Source: Phycisphaerales bacterium
GTDB lineage: Bacteria > Planctomycetota > Phycisphaerae > Phycisphaerales > UBA1924
Assembly (NCBI GenBank): GCA_015487555.1
Contig: WFPK01000021.1
Location: 1 to 56,966 of the forward strand
DNA length: 56,966 nucleotides
Direction of reading: 5' to 3'
In this document: positions 1 to 7,970 of the stretch, piece by piece
Position numbering within the stretch: position 1 is the first letter of the stretch
Layout of the letters: each line of letters opens with the position of its first letter
Program-made: the position numbers and the translations under genes
Notes under the pieces: model-generated
What the model was told of the DNA's origin: nothing
Database searches by the model: none
Seen by the model: only the letters and a program-made list of their open reading frames with translations

Positions 1-348
1 CGCAAAGAAGATGTCCTCGCTCGGCTCTCAAAGAAGCTCTTCATCGGCACCATCATCGAAATCGCCTTGCTGATCCCCCTCGATGTGATGGTCCGCCGAA
101 AGACGAGCTGTTATTGCTGGGCAGGGACTTACTGGGCACTGACCATCTGCGGGTTCATCGGCATCTTCGCCCTGGGCCCGGCGGTGTTCCTCCCGATCCT
201 GGCCAAGCGACGCAAGACCTGGTACAGCGGGCATTGCGGCGTGTGCTCCTACGACATGTCGGGCACACCCGATGCCCTGCGCTGCCCAGAATGTGGGACG
301 GGTTGGAAAACAACACCACCATCAAAACCCACGATTGAGGCTCAATAG
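1..348 (+). CDS. Membrane protein with C-terminal zinc ribbon (5' end cut off)
   Basis: The frame is open from the first base, so the start lies outside the window and about 115 C-terminal residues are visible. Two hydrophobic segments (around residues 13-30 and 38-62 of the visible part) are followed by a basic stretch and a short domain with two cysteine pairs, CGVC and CPEC, spaced like a rubredoxin-type zinc ribbon. This layout of transmembrane helices plus terminal zinc ribbon recurs in planctomycete genomes and again in this window near 46.1 kb. The function is unknown. The zinc ribbon is read from the sequence and metal binding is inferred. Confidence 0.6.
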   Translation, partial: RKEDVLARLSKKLFIGTIIEIALLIPLDVMVRRKTSCYCWAGTYWALTICGFIGIFALGPAVFLPILAKRRKTWYSGHCGVCSYDMSGTPDALRCPECGTGWKTTPPSKPTIEAQ

Positions 349-485
349 CCCGATTTTGCATCCTGAATCCTCGAATTCTGGTAAAATCAAACGCAAAGGC
401 GGGGATACTGAAATCGAAAGCGGGTACCTCCCAACAAACGAATCGCGGGAGAATTACCAGCATCCCGCTGCAGGAGATAAGCAAC

Positions 486-728
486 ATGGAAGACATCCTC
501 CAACAAATCGCTCGGCAGGAAGAAGTATTGATCCTCATCATCATCTTCACCGCTGTCACCATCATGTCGATTGTCAAGGCCTTCACCCGATTGATCGCCC
601 GGCTCGCCAGCGAACGCACCCGACGCGAGATCGCGGCGTACATCGCCGAAGGATCCATGACCCCCGAGCAAGGCGAAAAACTCCTCGCATCGTCCAAACA
701 AAACAACGGCAGCTGCGGCTGCGGGTGA
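486..728 (+). CDS. Small single-pass membrane protein, paralogue of the next gene
   Basis: This 80-residue protein has one N-terminal hydrophobic helix (about residues 14-28) followed by a basic linker and a short charged module containing RREIAAYIAEGSMTPEQGEK. The start has an upstream GGAG. It ends in a Cys-rich tail (GSCGCG). The same module occurs in the neighbouring gene, so the two arose by tandem duplication. The module resembles short C-terminal oligomerisation domains of the SHOCT type, in which a helix is followed by a 'G-x-[I/M]-[T/S]-x-E' turn, but this is only a resemblance. No function can be assigned. Confidence 0.6.
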   Translation: MEDILQQIARQEEVLILIIIFTAVTIMSIVKAFTRLIARLASERTRREIAAYIAEGSMTPEQGEKLLASSKQNNGSCGCG

Positions 729-771
729 TCTCTCGAACCCACGCACAGACACACCCGAAGGGAACCTCGAC

Positions 772-1011
772 ATGGACAGCCTATTGAGCAACTTGATCCG
801 CAATGAAGATTCATTGGCACTCCTGCTGATCTTCGGCGGCAGCGCACTCGTCGCGATCGTGGCGATCCTCCTGACAACAATGAAAAATATCGCTCTCAAT
901 CGTGAACGGGAAACCTCTCGACGCGAGATCGCGGCCTACATCGCAGAAGGCTCAATGACCCCCGAAGATGGTGCCAAGCTCATCAGCGCATCGCCTGACA
1001 AAGAAGCCTGA
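772..1011 (+). CDS. Small single-pass membrane protein, paralogue of the previous gene
   Basis: This 79-residue protein has an N-terminal transmembrane helix (about residues 16-36) and a cytoplasmic-type basic linker. It then carries the shared module SRREIAAYIAEGSMTPEDG, almost identical to the module of the gene 43 bases upstream. The two are probably co-transcribed. It lacks the Cys tail of its partner. The ribosome binding site is weak (GAAGGGAAC upstream). Conservation is concentrated in the C-terminal module while the membrane helices differ, which suggests the module is the functional part. Unknown function. Confidence 0.6.
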   Translation: MDSLLSNLIRNEDSLALLLIFGGSALVAIVAILLTTMKNIALNRERETSRREIAAYIAEGSMTPEDGAKLISASPDKEA

Positions 1012-1020
1012 GTCTCACCT

Positions 1021-3210
1021 TCACGATCGGCAACTCAGCACCAACACCCGCAACGCTTCGGACACCGACCACGCCTGGGCCATGCACCCTTGGGGGCGAT
1101 ATCGCCCATTGGTTGGTTCCGCATCGTAAATCTCGAAGAGCTGCCCCGCTGCATCCGAATCCATCTTCGATACCAGCCCGAGCATGATCGCTTGGACGCC
1201 TTTGCGTGAATCGACATCAAAGCTCTTCACCCGGAGCATCGCTTCGCAGTACGGGCCCAAGAGCCAAGGCCAGGCGGTGCCGTTGTGGTAAGCACGGTCA
1301 CGATCGGTCATCGAACCGGTGTAGTGCGGGCAGTAGTTGGGATTCCCCGGATCGAGCGTCCGCAACCCCACCGGCGTAAGCAGGGCCCCTGTCACCGCTG
1401 CCAATGATCGCTTCTGGATCGCATCGGGCAGGTTCACCATCGGCAGGCTCAGCGCAAAAATCTGATTCGGACGCAGCTCGTCCGAGCTGATCCAGCGCGA
1501 ATGGCGCACAGCGTGCTCGCGGGTGATGCAATCGACGAGCCCGCCGCCCGGGCCTTGGGCCATGCGCTTGATGATGGATTCTCTGGCCTGCGTTGCCCGA
1601 TTGGTCAGCTCATCGCGTGAGTCATCCATCATCGCCCGCGCTTCGAGCGCATTGATCCAGAGCGCATTGATCTCGATGGCTTTGCCATGGCGAGGGGTGA
1701 AGGCCACGCCGTCGCGGAGCGCATCCATCCAGGTGAGCTGGGTGTTGGCATCGCCTGCGAAGACCAATCCATCGTCTTCGTCGAGCCCGATGTGGTTGAT
1801 CGTGCCCGCGATATACGCATCAATGATCGCATCGCACGCGTCGATCAACCCTTGATCGAGTGCTTTTCCCGTCGCCTGCGCCCACTGCCAGCACGCATGG
1901 ATAAACCACAGCGACGCATCGACCGTGTTGTAGTGCGATGCGCCCCCCGCATCATCGAACCGATTGGGGATCAACCCGTGCTCGATCGCGCCAGCGAAGG
2001 TGTGCAAGGTCTGGAGGGCTTGGTCATACCGCCCGGTCGTGAGCATCAGCCCGGGCAGGGCGATCATCGTGTCGCGCCCCCAATCCGAGAACCACGGATA
2101 CCCCGCAAGCACCGAGACCGAATCGCCTGTATCGGTTGCCCGCTTGACAATAAAATCATCCGAAGCCTGGGCCAGTTTGGCGATCGCATCGCGGAGGGTC
2201 GGGTCGGTCGGGTTGCCTGCAGCTTCAAGGGCATGGTCGATGGCTGATCGGATGCGGGTGTGCTTGGTGATCGAACCATCCCGGTGGCCCGGCTCGCCGA
2301 GCGGGGTCTTTCTTTGAGAATCCAAGAACCCGGTTCGGCGAACCGGGCCACCGGCTTTGAACCCGGTTCGGCGAGCCGGGCGACCGGCTTCGATGCTCAG
2401 CACCTTGGTCGATCTGCTCGGGACCTTGGTGCGAAAGACGCCGGGGTTGTACAGGTCTTCGAGATCATCCTGCCCGCGATCGGTCTCGTGGCAATACCGC
2501 ACATTCCGCCAGATGCTCGCCGATTCATGCCAGTCAAACCCGATCCCGCCCACCGCCAGCTCGGAGTCGAACCCATCGCGGATGATCGTGGTGCTCACTT
2601 GGGTCGATTCGGTACGAAAATCGTCGATCTGCACCGTGCCGGGGGCGTTGAGCTGATGGAAATCGCGCATCGACACCAATGGGCGGATCTCGATGGCGAT
2701 CTCATCATCGCTCGTGATCCCCGATTCGATCGCATACTCGACTCGACACCCCCCACCACCATCAGCGATGCTCAGGGTCTTGCGGATCTGCACCCGTCCG
2801 ATCTGCGTTGGGATCGAGTAGAGCCATTGGCATGAATCCGCCGATTTGGTGAACTCGGTGAGGTATGGGTGCTCGATCAGCGGGTCCTGGTCGGCGAACT
2901 GGAATCCGCTGAGCCGGACATCGAGATCGCACCCGCAATGCCCGCCGCCGGGGATGTGGATGGATTCATCCAAGGCATTCAAAAGCATCACCCGGCAGAC
3001 CGGGGGGCTCAGCGAAACACACAAAAGCCCATGATACCGGCGCATCCCCACGCCCGCGATCGACCCCATCGCAAACCCGCCAAGCCCATCGGGCAGCACC
3101 CACTCGCTGTCAAAGCCCAGCTTCTGGGGATCGACAGGCTTGCCTGCGCGGAAGCTCGCGGAGCAGATCGGGAGCGTATCGGACTGAATTTTGTGAGAAT
3201 GTGTCGGCAT
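1021..3210 (-). CDS. Glycogen debranching enzyme / amylo-alpha-1,6-glucosidase
   Basis: This 729-residue protein matches the archaeal/bacterial-type glycogen debranching enzyme family. An N-terminal GDE_N-type domain (about residues 25-270) carries the signature GLGGFAMGS followed by RRYHGLL. A C-terminal (alpha/alpha)6 glucosidase domain (about 320-725) includes YPWFSDWGRDTMIALPG, with the acidic residues expected at the active site. It would remove alpha-1,6 branches from glycogen in the cytoplasm. Between the two domains, residues about 274-310 are encoded by a palindromic repeat (2281-2389) that also occurs in intergenic regions. The gene is divergent from guaB, leaving little room for promoters. 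No other glycogen gene is visible nearby. Confidence 0.88.
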   Translation of the reverse strand: MPTHSHKIQSDTLPICSASFRAGKPVDPQKLGFDSEWVLPDGLGGFAMGSIAGVGMRRYHGLLCVSLSPPVCRVMLLNALDESIHIPGGGHCGCDLDVRLSGFQFADQDPLIEHPYLTEFTKSADSCQWLYSIPTQIGRVQIRKTLSIADGGGGCRVEYAIESGITSDDEIAIEIRPLVSMRDFHQLNAPGTVQIDDFRTESTQVSTTIIRDGFDSELAVGGIGFDWHESASIWRNVRYCHETDRGQDDLEDLYNPGVFRTKVPSRSTKVLSIEAGRPARRTGFKAGGPVRRTGFLDSQRKTPLGEPGHRDGSITKHTRIRSAIDHALEAAGNPTDPTLRDAIAKLAQASDDFIVKRATDTGDSVSVLAGYPWFSDWGRDTMIALPGLMLTTGRYDQALQTLHTFAGAIEHGLIPNRFDDAGGASHYNTVDASLWFIHACWQWAQATGKALDQGLIDACDAIIDAYIAGTINHIGLDEDDGLVFAGDANTQLTWMDALRDGVAFTPRHGKAIEINALWINALEARAMMDDSRDELTNRATQARESIIKRMAQGPGGGLVDCITREHAVRHSRWISSDELRPNQIFALSLPMVNLPDAIQKRSLAAVTGALLTPVGLRTLDPGNPNYCPHYTGSMTDRDRAYHNGTAWPWLLGPYCEAMLRVKSFDVDSRKGVQAIMLGLVSKMDSDAAGQLFEIYDAEPTNGRYRPQGCMAQAWSVSEALRVLVLSCRS
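2281..2389. repeat. Family A palindromic repeat, three arms, inside a coding sequence
   Basis: Three copies of the quasi-palindrome core CCCGG(C/T)TCG(C/G)CGA(G/A)C(C)GGG occur at 2281-2308, 2324-2353 and 2360-2389, in both orientations. The same unit with GGTGGC flanks is intergenic at 4.8, 5.9 and 50.6 kb. Here it is translated in frame as part of the debranching enzyme and adds about 37 residues rich in Arg, Gly and Pro between the two domains. No stop codon is created. One arm is degenerate (GAGCGGGG instead of GAGCCGGG). Confidence 0.9.
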
Positions 3211-3263
3211 TGTATAAAGAGGATAGACAGATCAACCCCCCGAGTAGACACAGCACCATCAGC

Positions 3264-4817
3264 ATGGGATACTCTCCCATGGAGACCACCCCAAAATCGG
3301 CTGCTGCTGTTGTTTCATCGAAAATCGTCATGGAAGGGATCACCTTCGATGATGTGCTCTTGATCCCCCAGGCGTCCAATGTCATGCCCGCAACGGCCAG
3401 CACCTCGACGCGCCTGACCAAAGACATCACCCTCAATATCCCGATGGTCTCGGCCCCGATGGACACCGTCACCGAATCCGAGCTGGCCATCGGGCTCGCC
3501 CAAGAGGGCGGGATCGGGATCATCCACAAAAACCTCCCCATCGAAGCCCAGGCCCGCGAGGTCATCAAGGTCAAGCGCAGCGCCAACGGCGTCATCACCG
3601 ACCCGATCACCCTGGGCCCAGACGATGCGGTCGAACGGGCCATCGACCTGATGCTCGAGCACAATGTCTCCGGGTTCCCCATCACCGAGAACGGCTCAAC
3701 CGATCTGCGCTCCAAAGGGCGACTCGTCGGCATCCTCACACGGCGCGATCTCAAGTTCGCCCACGATATGAACACCCCCATCCGCGAAATCATGACCAGC
3801 GAACAGCTCGTCACCGCCCCCGCAGGCACCACCCTAGCCCAGGCAGAGGGGATCCTCAATCAGCTCAAGGTCGAAAAACTCCTCCTCGAAGACGGCGCGG
3901 GCAACCTCGCCGGGCTCATCACCATGCGCGATATCGAGCGCCAATCCCAGTTTCCCAACGCCTGTGTGGATGATCGCGGAAGATTGCGTGTCGGGGCAGC
4001 CGTCGGACCCAACCAGATGGATCGTGTCGAGGCGTTGATCGCAGCCGAGGTCGATGTGATCGTTGTCGATACCGCCCATGGGCATTCCGGAGCGGTGATC
4101 GAAGCGGTGAAAGAGATCAAATCCAAATACGGCATCGGCGTCATCGCAGGCAACATCGCCACGGGCGAAGCGGCGATCGCCTTGGCCCAGGCCGGGGCCG
4201 ATGCGATCAAGGTGGGGATTGGTCCCGGGTCGATCTGTACCACCCGCGTCGTCACCGGCGTCGGGATGCCTCAGGTGACAGCCATCATGAACGCGGTCGA
4301 GGGATTGAAATCCATCGGCTCGGACATCACCATCATCGCCGACGGCGGGATTCGGCTCTCCGGCGATATCGCCAAAGCCATCGCCGCTGGTGCCCATTGC
4401 GTGATGATGGGGTCGCTCTTCGCCGGGCTTGATGAATCGCCGGGCGAGCTGGTGATCTCAGGCGGTCGGCGGTTCAAGAGCTACCGAGGCATGGGCTCAG
4501 AGGGCGCAATGAACAACGGCTCAGCCGACCGATACCGCCAGGCGGACAAACTCGGCTCCCTGACCAAAGGGCCACAAAAATTCGTGCCCGAAGGGGTCGA
4601 AGGTTTGGTCGCCTATCGCGGGTCATTGGCCGAGTTCACCTACCAGCTCGTCGGCGGGCTCCGCTCGGCGATGGGATACTGCGGGTGCCCGACGATCGAC
4701 GACTTCCGGGCTGATGCCCGGTTTGTGCGGGTCTCGGGCGCGACGGTCGTCGAGAACCACCCCCACGACATCAAGATCACCAAAGAATCGCCCAACTACA
4801 CGATGGATCAGATCTGA
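3264..4817 (+). CDS. guaB: Inosine-5'-monophosphate dehydrogenase
   Basis: IMP dehydrogenase oxidises IMP to XMP with NAD+, the committed step of GMP synthesis. The protein begins its conserved core with [13 protein letters not shown]. It has two CBS domains inserted at about residues 105-225 and carries the catalytic loop GPGSICTTR with the active-site cysteine at about residue 325. The glycine-rich phosphate site GGIRLSGDI and the flap sequence SEGAM are present. The frame extends upstream to 3201, but that would overlap the divergent debranching gene start. ATG at 3264 or 3279 is more likely, and neither has a clear Shine-Dalgarno sequence. A family A repeat follows five bases after the stop. 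Confidence 0.95.
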   Translation: MGYSPMETTPKSAAAVVSSKIVMEGITFDDVLLIPQASNVMPATASTSTRLTKDITLNIPMVSAPMDTVTESELAIGLAQEGGIGIIHKNLPIEAQAREVIKVKRSANGVITDPITLGPDDAVERAIDLMLEHNVSGFPITENGSTDLRSKGRLVGILTRRDLKFAHDMNTPIREIMTSEQLVTAPAGTTLAQAEGILNQLKVEKLLLEDGAGNLAGLITMRDIERQSQFPNACVDDRGRLRVGAAVGPNQMDRVEALIAAEVDVIVVDTAHGHSGAVIEAVKEIKSKYGIGVIAGNIATGEAAIALAQAGADAIKVGIGPGSICTTRVVTGVGMPQVTAIMNAVEGLKSIGSDITIIADGGIRLSGDIAKAIAAGAHCVMMGSLFAGLDESPGELVISGGRRFKSYRGMGSEGAMNNGSADRYRQADKLGSLTKGPQKFVPEGVEGLVAYRGSLAEFTYQLVGGLRSAMGYCGCPTIDDFRADARFVRVSGATVVENHPHDIKITKESPNYTMDQI

Positions 4818-4821
4818 TTCT

Positions 4822-4933
4822 CGGTGGCCCGGCTCGCCGAGCCGGGGTCAAAGCCGGTAGCCCGGCTCGCCGAGCCGGGTCTTCTGGGGCTTGAGAAATC
4901 AAAGAGAACCCGGCTCGGCGAGCCGGGCCACCG
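4822..4933. repeat. Family A palindromic repeat, three arms, after guaB
   Basis: Arms at 4822-4849, 4854-4883 and 4905-4933 share the core CCCGGCTCG(C/G)CGAGCCGGG, which is itself a quasi-palindrome. The first and last arms end in GGTGGC and GCCACC, so the whole forms a large inverted repeat around the spacer. It fills most of the gap between guaB and the next gene. No protein-coding content is visible in 4818-5027. Confidence 0.9.
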
Positions 4934-5027
4934 AAATGCGAGTCGATAAAATCAAATCGCCGATGAACCCAAGAACAATGAGACCAGTATACTACCTGCT
5001 GAACCAACCAGCCTTTGGAGATTGAAC

Positions 5028-5834
5028 ATGAGTATTTTACAATCACGAAACCCGGCCATGAGCGTGCTGCAGACCGAGCAGGCGTTCGGGACTGAAAAAG
5101 CGAGCGTCATGACCATCGGAGGCACCGTCACCGCGACGAGCATCCTGCTCTCGATTGTCGCTGTCGTCGGGATTCTGGTCTGGCAGAACCTCAACGCCAC
5201 ATGGGCTATGGGCAATGGGATGCCCGGATGGGCGATGCCCGTGATGATCGGCACATTGGTCGGCGGGATCGTCGTCTCGCTGGTCATCTACCGCAAACCC
5301 ACCCTCGCCCCGATCATCGCCCCGATCCACGCGGCCCTCGAAGGCGCCTTTGTTGGGCTGGCCACTTTCGTCATCCCGATGCAGTTCATCCCAATCGAGC
5401 CTGGCACCACGACCAATCCGACCGTGATGCTCGCCATTCAGGCAGCCGTAGCGACCTTTGGCGTGGCGGGCGCGATGCTCTTTGGATACGCAACGGGTAT
5501 TTTACGAGTTGGCCCATTGTTCCAAAAAATCATGATGACCGCGCTGATGGGCTTGGTGTTCTATGTCCTCGCGTTGTTCATCTTGGGGCTCTTCGGCGTG
5601 CAAATCTGGAACGGATTTGCCGACACTGGCCCAATGGGCATCGGCTTCAGCGTGCTCGTCATCGGGCTCGCGAGCATGTTCCTGATCCTCGATTTCCAAT
5701 ACATCGACGAAGGCGTCAAGGCCGGGGCCCCCAAGTACATGGAATGGGTCGGCGCATGGGGCTTGATGATTACGCTCGTCTGGCTCTACATCGAGATCCT
5801 TCGGCTGCTCGCCAAGATGCGATCGAATGATTGA
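5028..5834 (+). CDS. Bax inhibitor-1/YccA-type membrane protein
   Basis: This 268-residue protein is almost entirely hydrophobic, with about seven transmembrane segments. It begins with the SRNPA motif and F-x-x-E region typical of the YccA-like branch of the Bax inhibitor-1 (TMBIM) superfamily. It ends with the conserved acidic motif region LDFQYIDEGV and a C-terminal Trp/Tyr-rich helix. Family members are inner-membrane proteins linked to membrane protein quality control or calcium leak, but the role here is unknown. The ATG at 5028 is chosen over the TTG six bases upstream because GGAG lies at a good distance. A strong terminator follows. Confidence 0.85.
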   Translation: MSILQSRNPAMSVLQTEQAFGTEKASVMTIGGTVTATSILLSIVAVVGILVWQNLNATWAMGNGMPGWAMPVMIGTLVGGIVVSLVIYRKPTLAPIIAPIHAALEGAFVGLATFVIPMQFIPIEPGTTTNPTVMLAIQAAVATFGVAGAMLFGYATGILRVGPLFQKIMMTALMGLVFYVLALFILGLFGVQIWNGFADTGPMGIGFSVLVIGLASMFLILDFQYIDEGVKAGAPKYMEWVGAWGLMITLVWLYIEILRLLAKMRSND

Positions 5835-5855
5835 TCGACAGCTCATTCAAAATAG

Positions 5856-5887
5856 AAAAGCCCGGAGCAGATGCTTCGGGCTTTTTT
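5856..5887 (+). terminator. Rho-independent terminator of the Bax-inhibitor-like gene
   Basis: A 14-bp stem beginning AAAAGCCCGGAGCA and closing with TGCTTCGGGCTTTT, with one G-T pair and a two-base loop, runs directly into a T tract. It begins about 20 bases after the stop codon. The A-tract on the other side would allow bidirectional use. Confidence 0.9.
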
Positions 5888-5902
5888 CATTTCTAGCCTA
5901 AG

Positions 5903-6037
5903 CCGTGTCTGATGGCTCGAAGAGATCATCTTCGGTGGCCCGGCTCGCCGAGCCGGGTTCTTTTTGTTTGCTTTACCTAGATAAGAAGACCCGGCTCGGC
6001 GAGCCGGGCCACCGGGAAAGAGAGCCATCAGACACGG
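5903..6037. repeat. Nested inverted repeat: family A pair inside a second 16-bp inverted repeat
   Basis: The outer arms are CCGTGTCTGATGGCTC (5903-5918) and its exact reverse complement (6022-6037). The inner arms are family A units GGTGGCCCGGCTCGCC... at 5933-5962 and the inverse at 5987-6014. The spacer is AT-rich. The nesting suggests that one repeat inserted into another, or that outer and inner arms were duplicated together. There is no gene in 5835-6072. Confidence 0.9.
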
Positions 6038-6040
6038 CCT

Positions 6041-6062
6041 AGCACAGGCATCCCGCCTGTGT
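6041..6062. repeat. Family B short hairpin repeat
   Basis: AGCACAGGCATCCCGCCTGT forms a short hairpin (ACAGGC/GCCTGT). A near copy in reverse orientation lies at 14789-14811, so this is a second dispersed repeat family. It abuts the nested family A element and ends 10 bases before the pseudopilin stop codon, so it may also act as a 3'-end hairpin. Confidence 0.75.
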
Positions 6063-6072
6063 ATTCGCAAAG

Positions 6073-6822
6073 TTAGAAATCGCGTCCCTCGACCCCCATT
6101 GGGGTGTCGTGATAAATATTCGGTGTGCCCTTCTTGAGCCGATTCTGAACCGGTGTAGCCGCGTCCGCATCGAGCACGCCACGAGCGGAGCCGTCCGAAA
6201 GAAGGACACCACGGGTATACTGATCTCTATCCGCCCATATGAGGTACGCCCTCGCACCGTCGTAAAATATGACCTTCGCGCTCGGGTATCGCACCTGACC
6301 CGCTCGTATAGACTGAATGCGGGCAACACCATTGTCACTCCAGGTACCAGGCGAGGCAACGAATGAGTTGCTCATCACATATCCCGGAGGGAGCCATCGA
6401 TTATCTACATCGGCGGACAGCCACGGAAGTCTCCCCGACTCACGCCCTACCCCGGTCCAACTTGCGTAGTGCTCTTGCCATGGTGCAACCCGGTGCATAA
6501 GTGTGACCCAGAAGTATGACATGCTCCACGGATCATCGTCACCGACATAGATAACCCCGAGCGGATCCTCAGGCGGGCCGATGAAGTGTGGCGTATTGGG
6601 CGGGAAGTATGGATACAAGCCGCCAGCGTCTTCAACATACAACTGCATCGAGACCCCGATCTGGCGAAGCTCACTGAGCACCTTGACCTCGCTGGCACGG
6701 ATTTTCGCGCCGCTGAGCGCCGGCAGCAGGAGCCCGATGAGTATTGAGATAATCCCGATCGAAACGAGCAGCTCGATCAGCGTAAACGCTCGCGGATTCC
6801 TCGATAGACGAGTGAACACCAT
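6073..6822 (-). CDS. Type II secretion/pseudopilin-like protein with prepilin N-terminus
   Basis: The N-terminus is a class III prepilin signal: a short basic leader, then RAFTLIELLVSIG and a hydrophobic helix running to about residue 35. The residue before the cleavage Phe is Ala rather than the usual Gly, which is common in planctomycete members. The rest (about 215 residues) is a secreted globular region with many aromatic residues, like the large planctomycete pseudopilin-like family. Such proteins are processed by a prepilin peptidase and assemble in the inner membrane, but the partner machinery is not in this window. A GTG at 6828 overlapping the upstream stop as GTGA is an alternative start. 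Confidence 0.8.
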   Translation of the reverse strand: MVFTRLSRNPRAFTLIELLVSIGIISILIGLLLPALSGAKIRASEVKVLSELRQIGVSMQLYVEDAGGLYPYFPPNTPHFIGPPEDPLGVIYVGDDDPWSMSYFWVTLMHRVAPWQEHYASWTGVGRESGRLPWLSADVDNRWLPPGYVMSNSFVASPGTWSDNGVARIQSIRAGQVRYPSAKVIFYDGARAYLIWADRDQYTRGVLLSDGSARGVLDADAATPVQNRLKKGTPNIYHDTPMGVEGRDF

Positions 6823-6824
6823 AC

Positions 6825-7595
6825 TCACATCCACAGGGATGGGAGGGCCCCGAGGGTCCCTGTTGGGTCATATACAGCGGTCCGATGGGGGATCCATTTG
6901 CCCCGAGATTTATCAAAGACAAAGCTCAGCGTCGCGTACACCACCATAATCTTCGCCTCGGGCGTGTTCTCTGGCGGGAGCATGACCGGGATCCCAACGC
7001 TAAACACTGTGGCACCATTCTCAACGAGCGCGTTGGAGCCGTAGACGCCAGGGTCGCCAAATGTAGTTTGCTGCCCGCCCCATAGGCCTACGCCCATCGT
7101 GACGCTTCCCAAATCGAGAGTCGCGCGAGTTGCATCAATCGCCACACCCGCATATTTGTATGTATTCGTGAAGATATACCAGAGCTTTTCGTCCTCGAAC
7201 ATGGTGCCCCGGAGCGCCTCGTGCCCGTCGCGCCCGAGCAGGTCCCCGACTTGATTGACAAACACATCGTACTCAGGATTAAACATGAGCTTGATGCGAT
7301 CAATGAGCAGTTGTCGGAGCTGCCCCTCATTGGGGAGCGATTGCTCACCGACTTGCTGAATAGTGGAGAACGCCCGTTTTGCGAGTTGTTCTGCGACTTG
7401 CGCGCCTTCATCGGGAGAACTCGGCTCGATGAAATATTCGATCGAGTCGAGCTCGGCGACACCGATCTCGTTCACATATCCAGTGTTTTGACTTGGCTTG
7501 TGTGAGCGTAAGCGTGAACTGAATCTGGTTGCCAAAAAGACAATGCCAAAAATCGCTATGCCCGCCGCCAGAGAAAATGATAATTTACGATTCAT
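6825..7595 (-). CDS. Unknown membrane-anchored exported protein
   Basis: This 256-residue protein has a basic N-terminus and one hydrophobic helix (about residues 7-24), so it is probably anchored with an extracytoplasmic body. I do not recognise the family. The body is mixed alpha/beta in character, with a Gly-rich region (GSVTMGVGLWGG) near the middle. The ATG at 7595 lies two bases after the stop of the Cys-rich gene. Its own stop overlaps a possible start of the pseudopilin gene, so the three genes appear translationally coupled. This context suggests a joint role with the pseudopilin at the envelope. Confidence 0.6.
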   Translation of the reverse strand: MNRKLSFSLAAGIAIFGIVFLATRFSSRLRSHKPSQNTGYVNEIGVAELDSIEYFIEPSSPDEGAQVAEQLAKRAFSTIQQVGEQSLPNEGQLRQLLIDRIKLMFNPEYDVFVNQVGDLLGRDGHEALRGTMFEDEKLWYIFTNTYKYAGVAIDATRATLDLGSVTMGVGLWGGQQTTFGDPGVYGSNALVENGATVFSVGIPVMLPPENTPEAKIMVVYATLSFVFDKSRGKWIPHRTAVYDPTGTLGALPSLWM

Positions 7596-7597
7596 GT

Positions 7598-7891
7598 TTA
7601 TTCCGAGCAATCATCTGGATGATATCCACACACTGGCTTTGCCCAAGGCTGACCATTGCTATTTATTCCGTGTTCTCCCAGGCAACCACAGTAGAAATAG
7701 CCATCTTCATCCTGCTCAGAACACATCCTGCTACTACAGATATTAGGGTAATTTGGGTGACAATAATCGCATGTATATACAGGTGAGGGTGCTGGCCCGC
7801 CGGTCTGAGCCAACGCCTGACTTGCCGCAAACATTGTGATCGCAAATACCGCAACCCCACACGCACCAACTAAAACTAAACTTTTTCGCAT
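7598..7891 (-). CDS. Small cysteine-rich secreted protein
   Basis: This 97-residue protein has a clear Sec signal peptide (basic MRK, hydrophobic core, cleavage near SQALA-Q). The mature part is about 65 residues with eight cysteines in pairs such as CDYC and CGC, indicating disulfides or metal binding. A strong AAGGAG lies seven bases before the ATG at 7891, and a promoter with a C9 spacer lies just upstream. It is the first gene of a coupled three-gene unit with the unknown anchored protein and the pseudopilin. No family recognised. Confidence 0.65.
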   Translation of the reverse strand: MRKSLVLVGACGVAVFAITMFAASQALAQTGGPAPSPVYTCDYCHPNYPNICSSRMCSEQDEDGYFYCGCLGEHGINSNGQPWAKPVCGYHPDDCSE

Positions 7892-7913
7892 AGTATTCTC
7901 CTTTTCATATTCG

Positions 7914-7942
7914 ACACTACCCCCCCCCACCACGCGTGTCAA
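7914..7942 (-). promoter_or_regulatory. Promoter with homopolymeric C9/G9 spacer
   Basis: On the minus strand a perfect TTGACA (7937-7942) is separated by exactly 17 bases from TAGTGT (7914-7919). The ribosome binding site (7898-7903) and the ATG of the Cys-rich gene follow directly. Positions 7920-7928 of the spacer are an uninterrupted run of nine C (nine G in the sense strand). Slippage in this run would change the spacer length, a known route to phase-variable transcription. The promoter assignment is by consensus only. Confidence 0.6.
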
Positions 7943-7970
7943 GGCGAATAGCAACAAATTTCAATATCTT

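Noticed and set aside
3201..3263. Upstream extension of guaB to the ATG at 3201
   Set aside because: It would overlap the 5' end of the divergent debranching gene and adds residues absent from IMP dehydrogenases.
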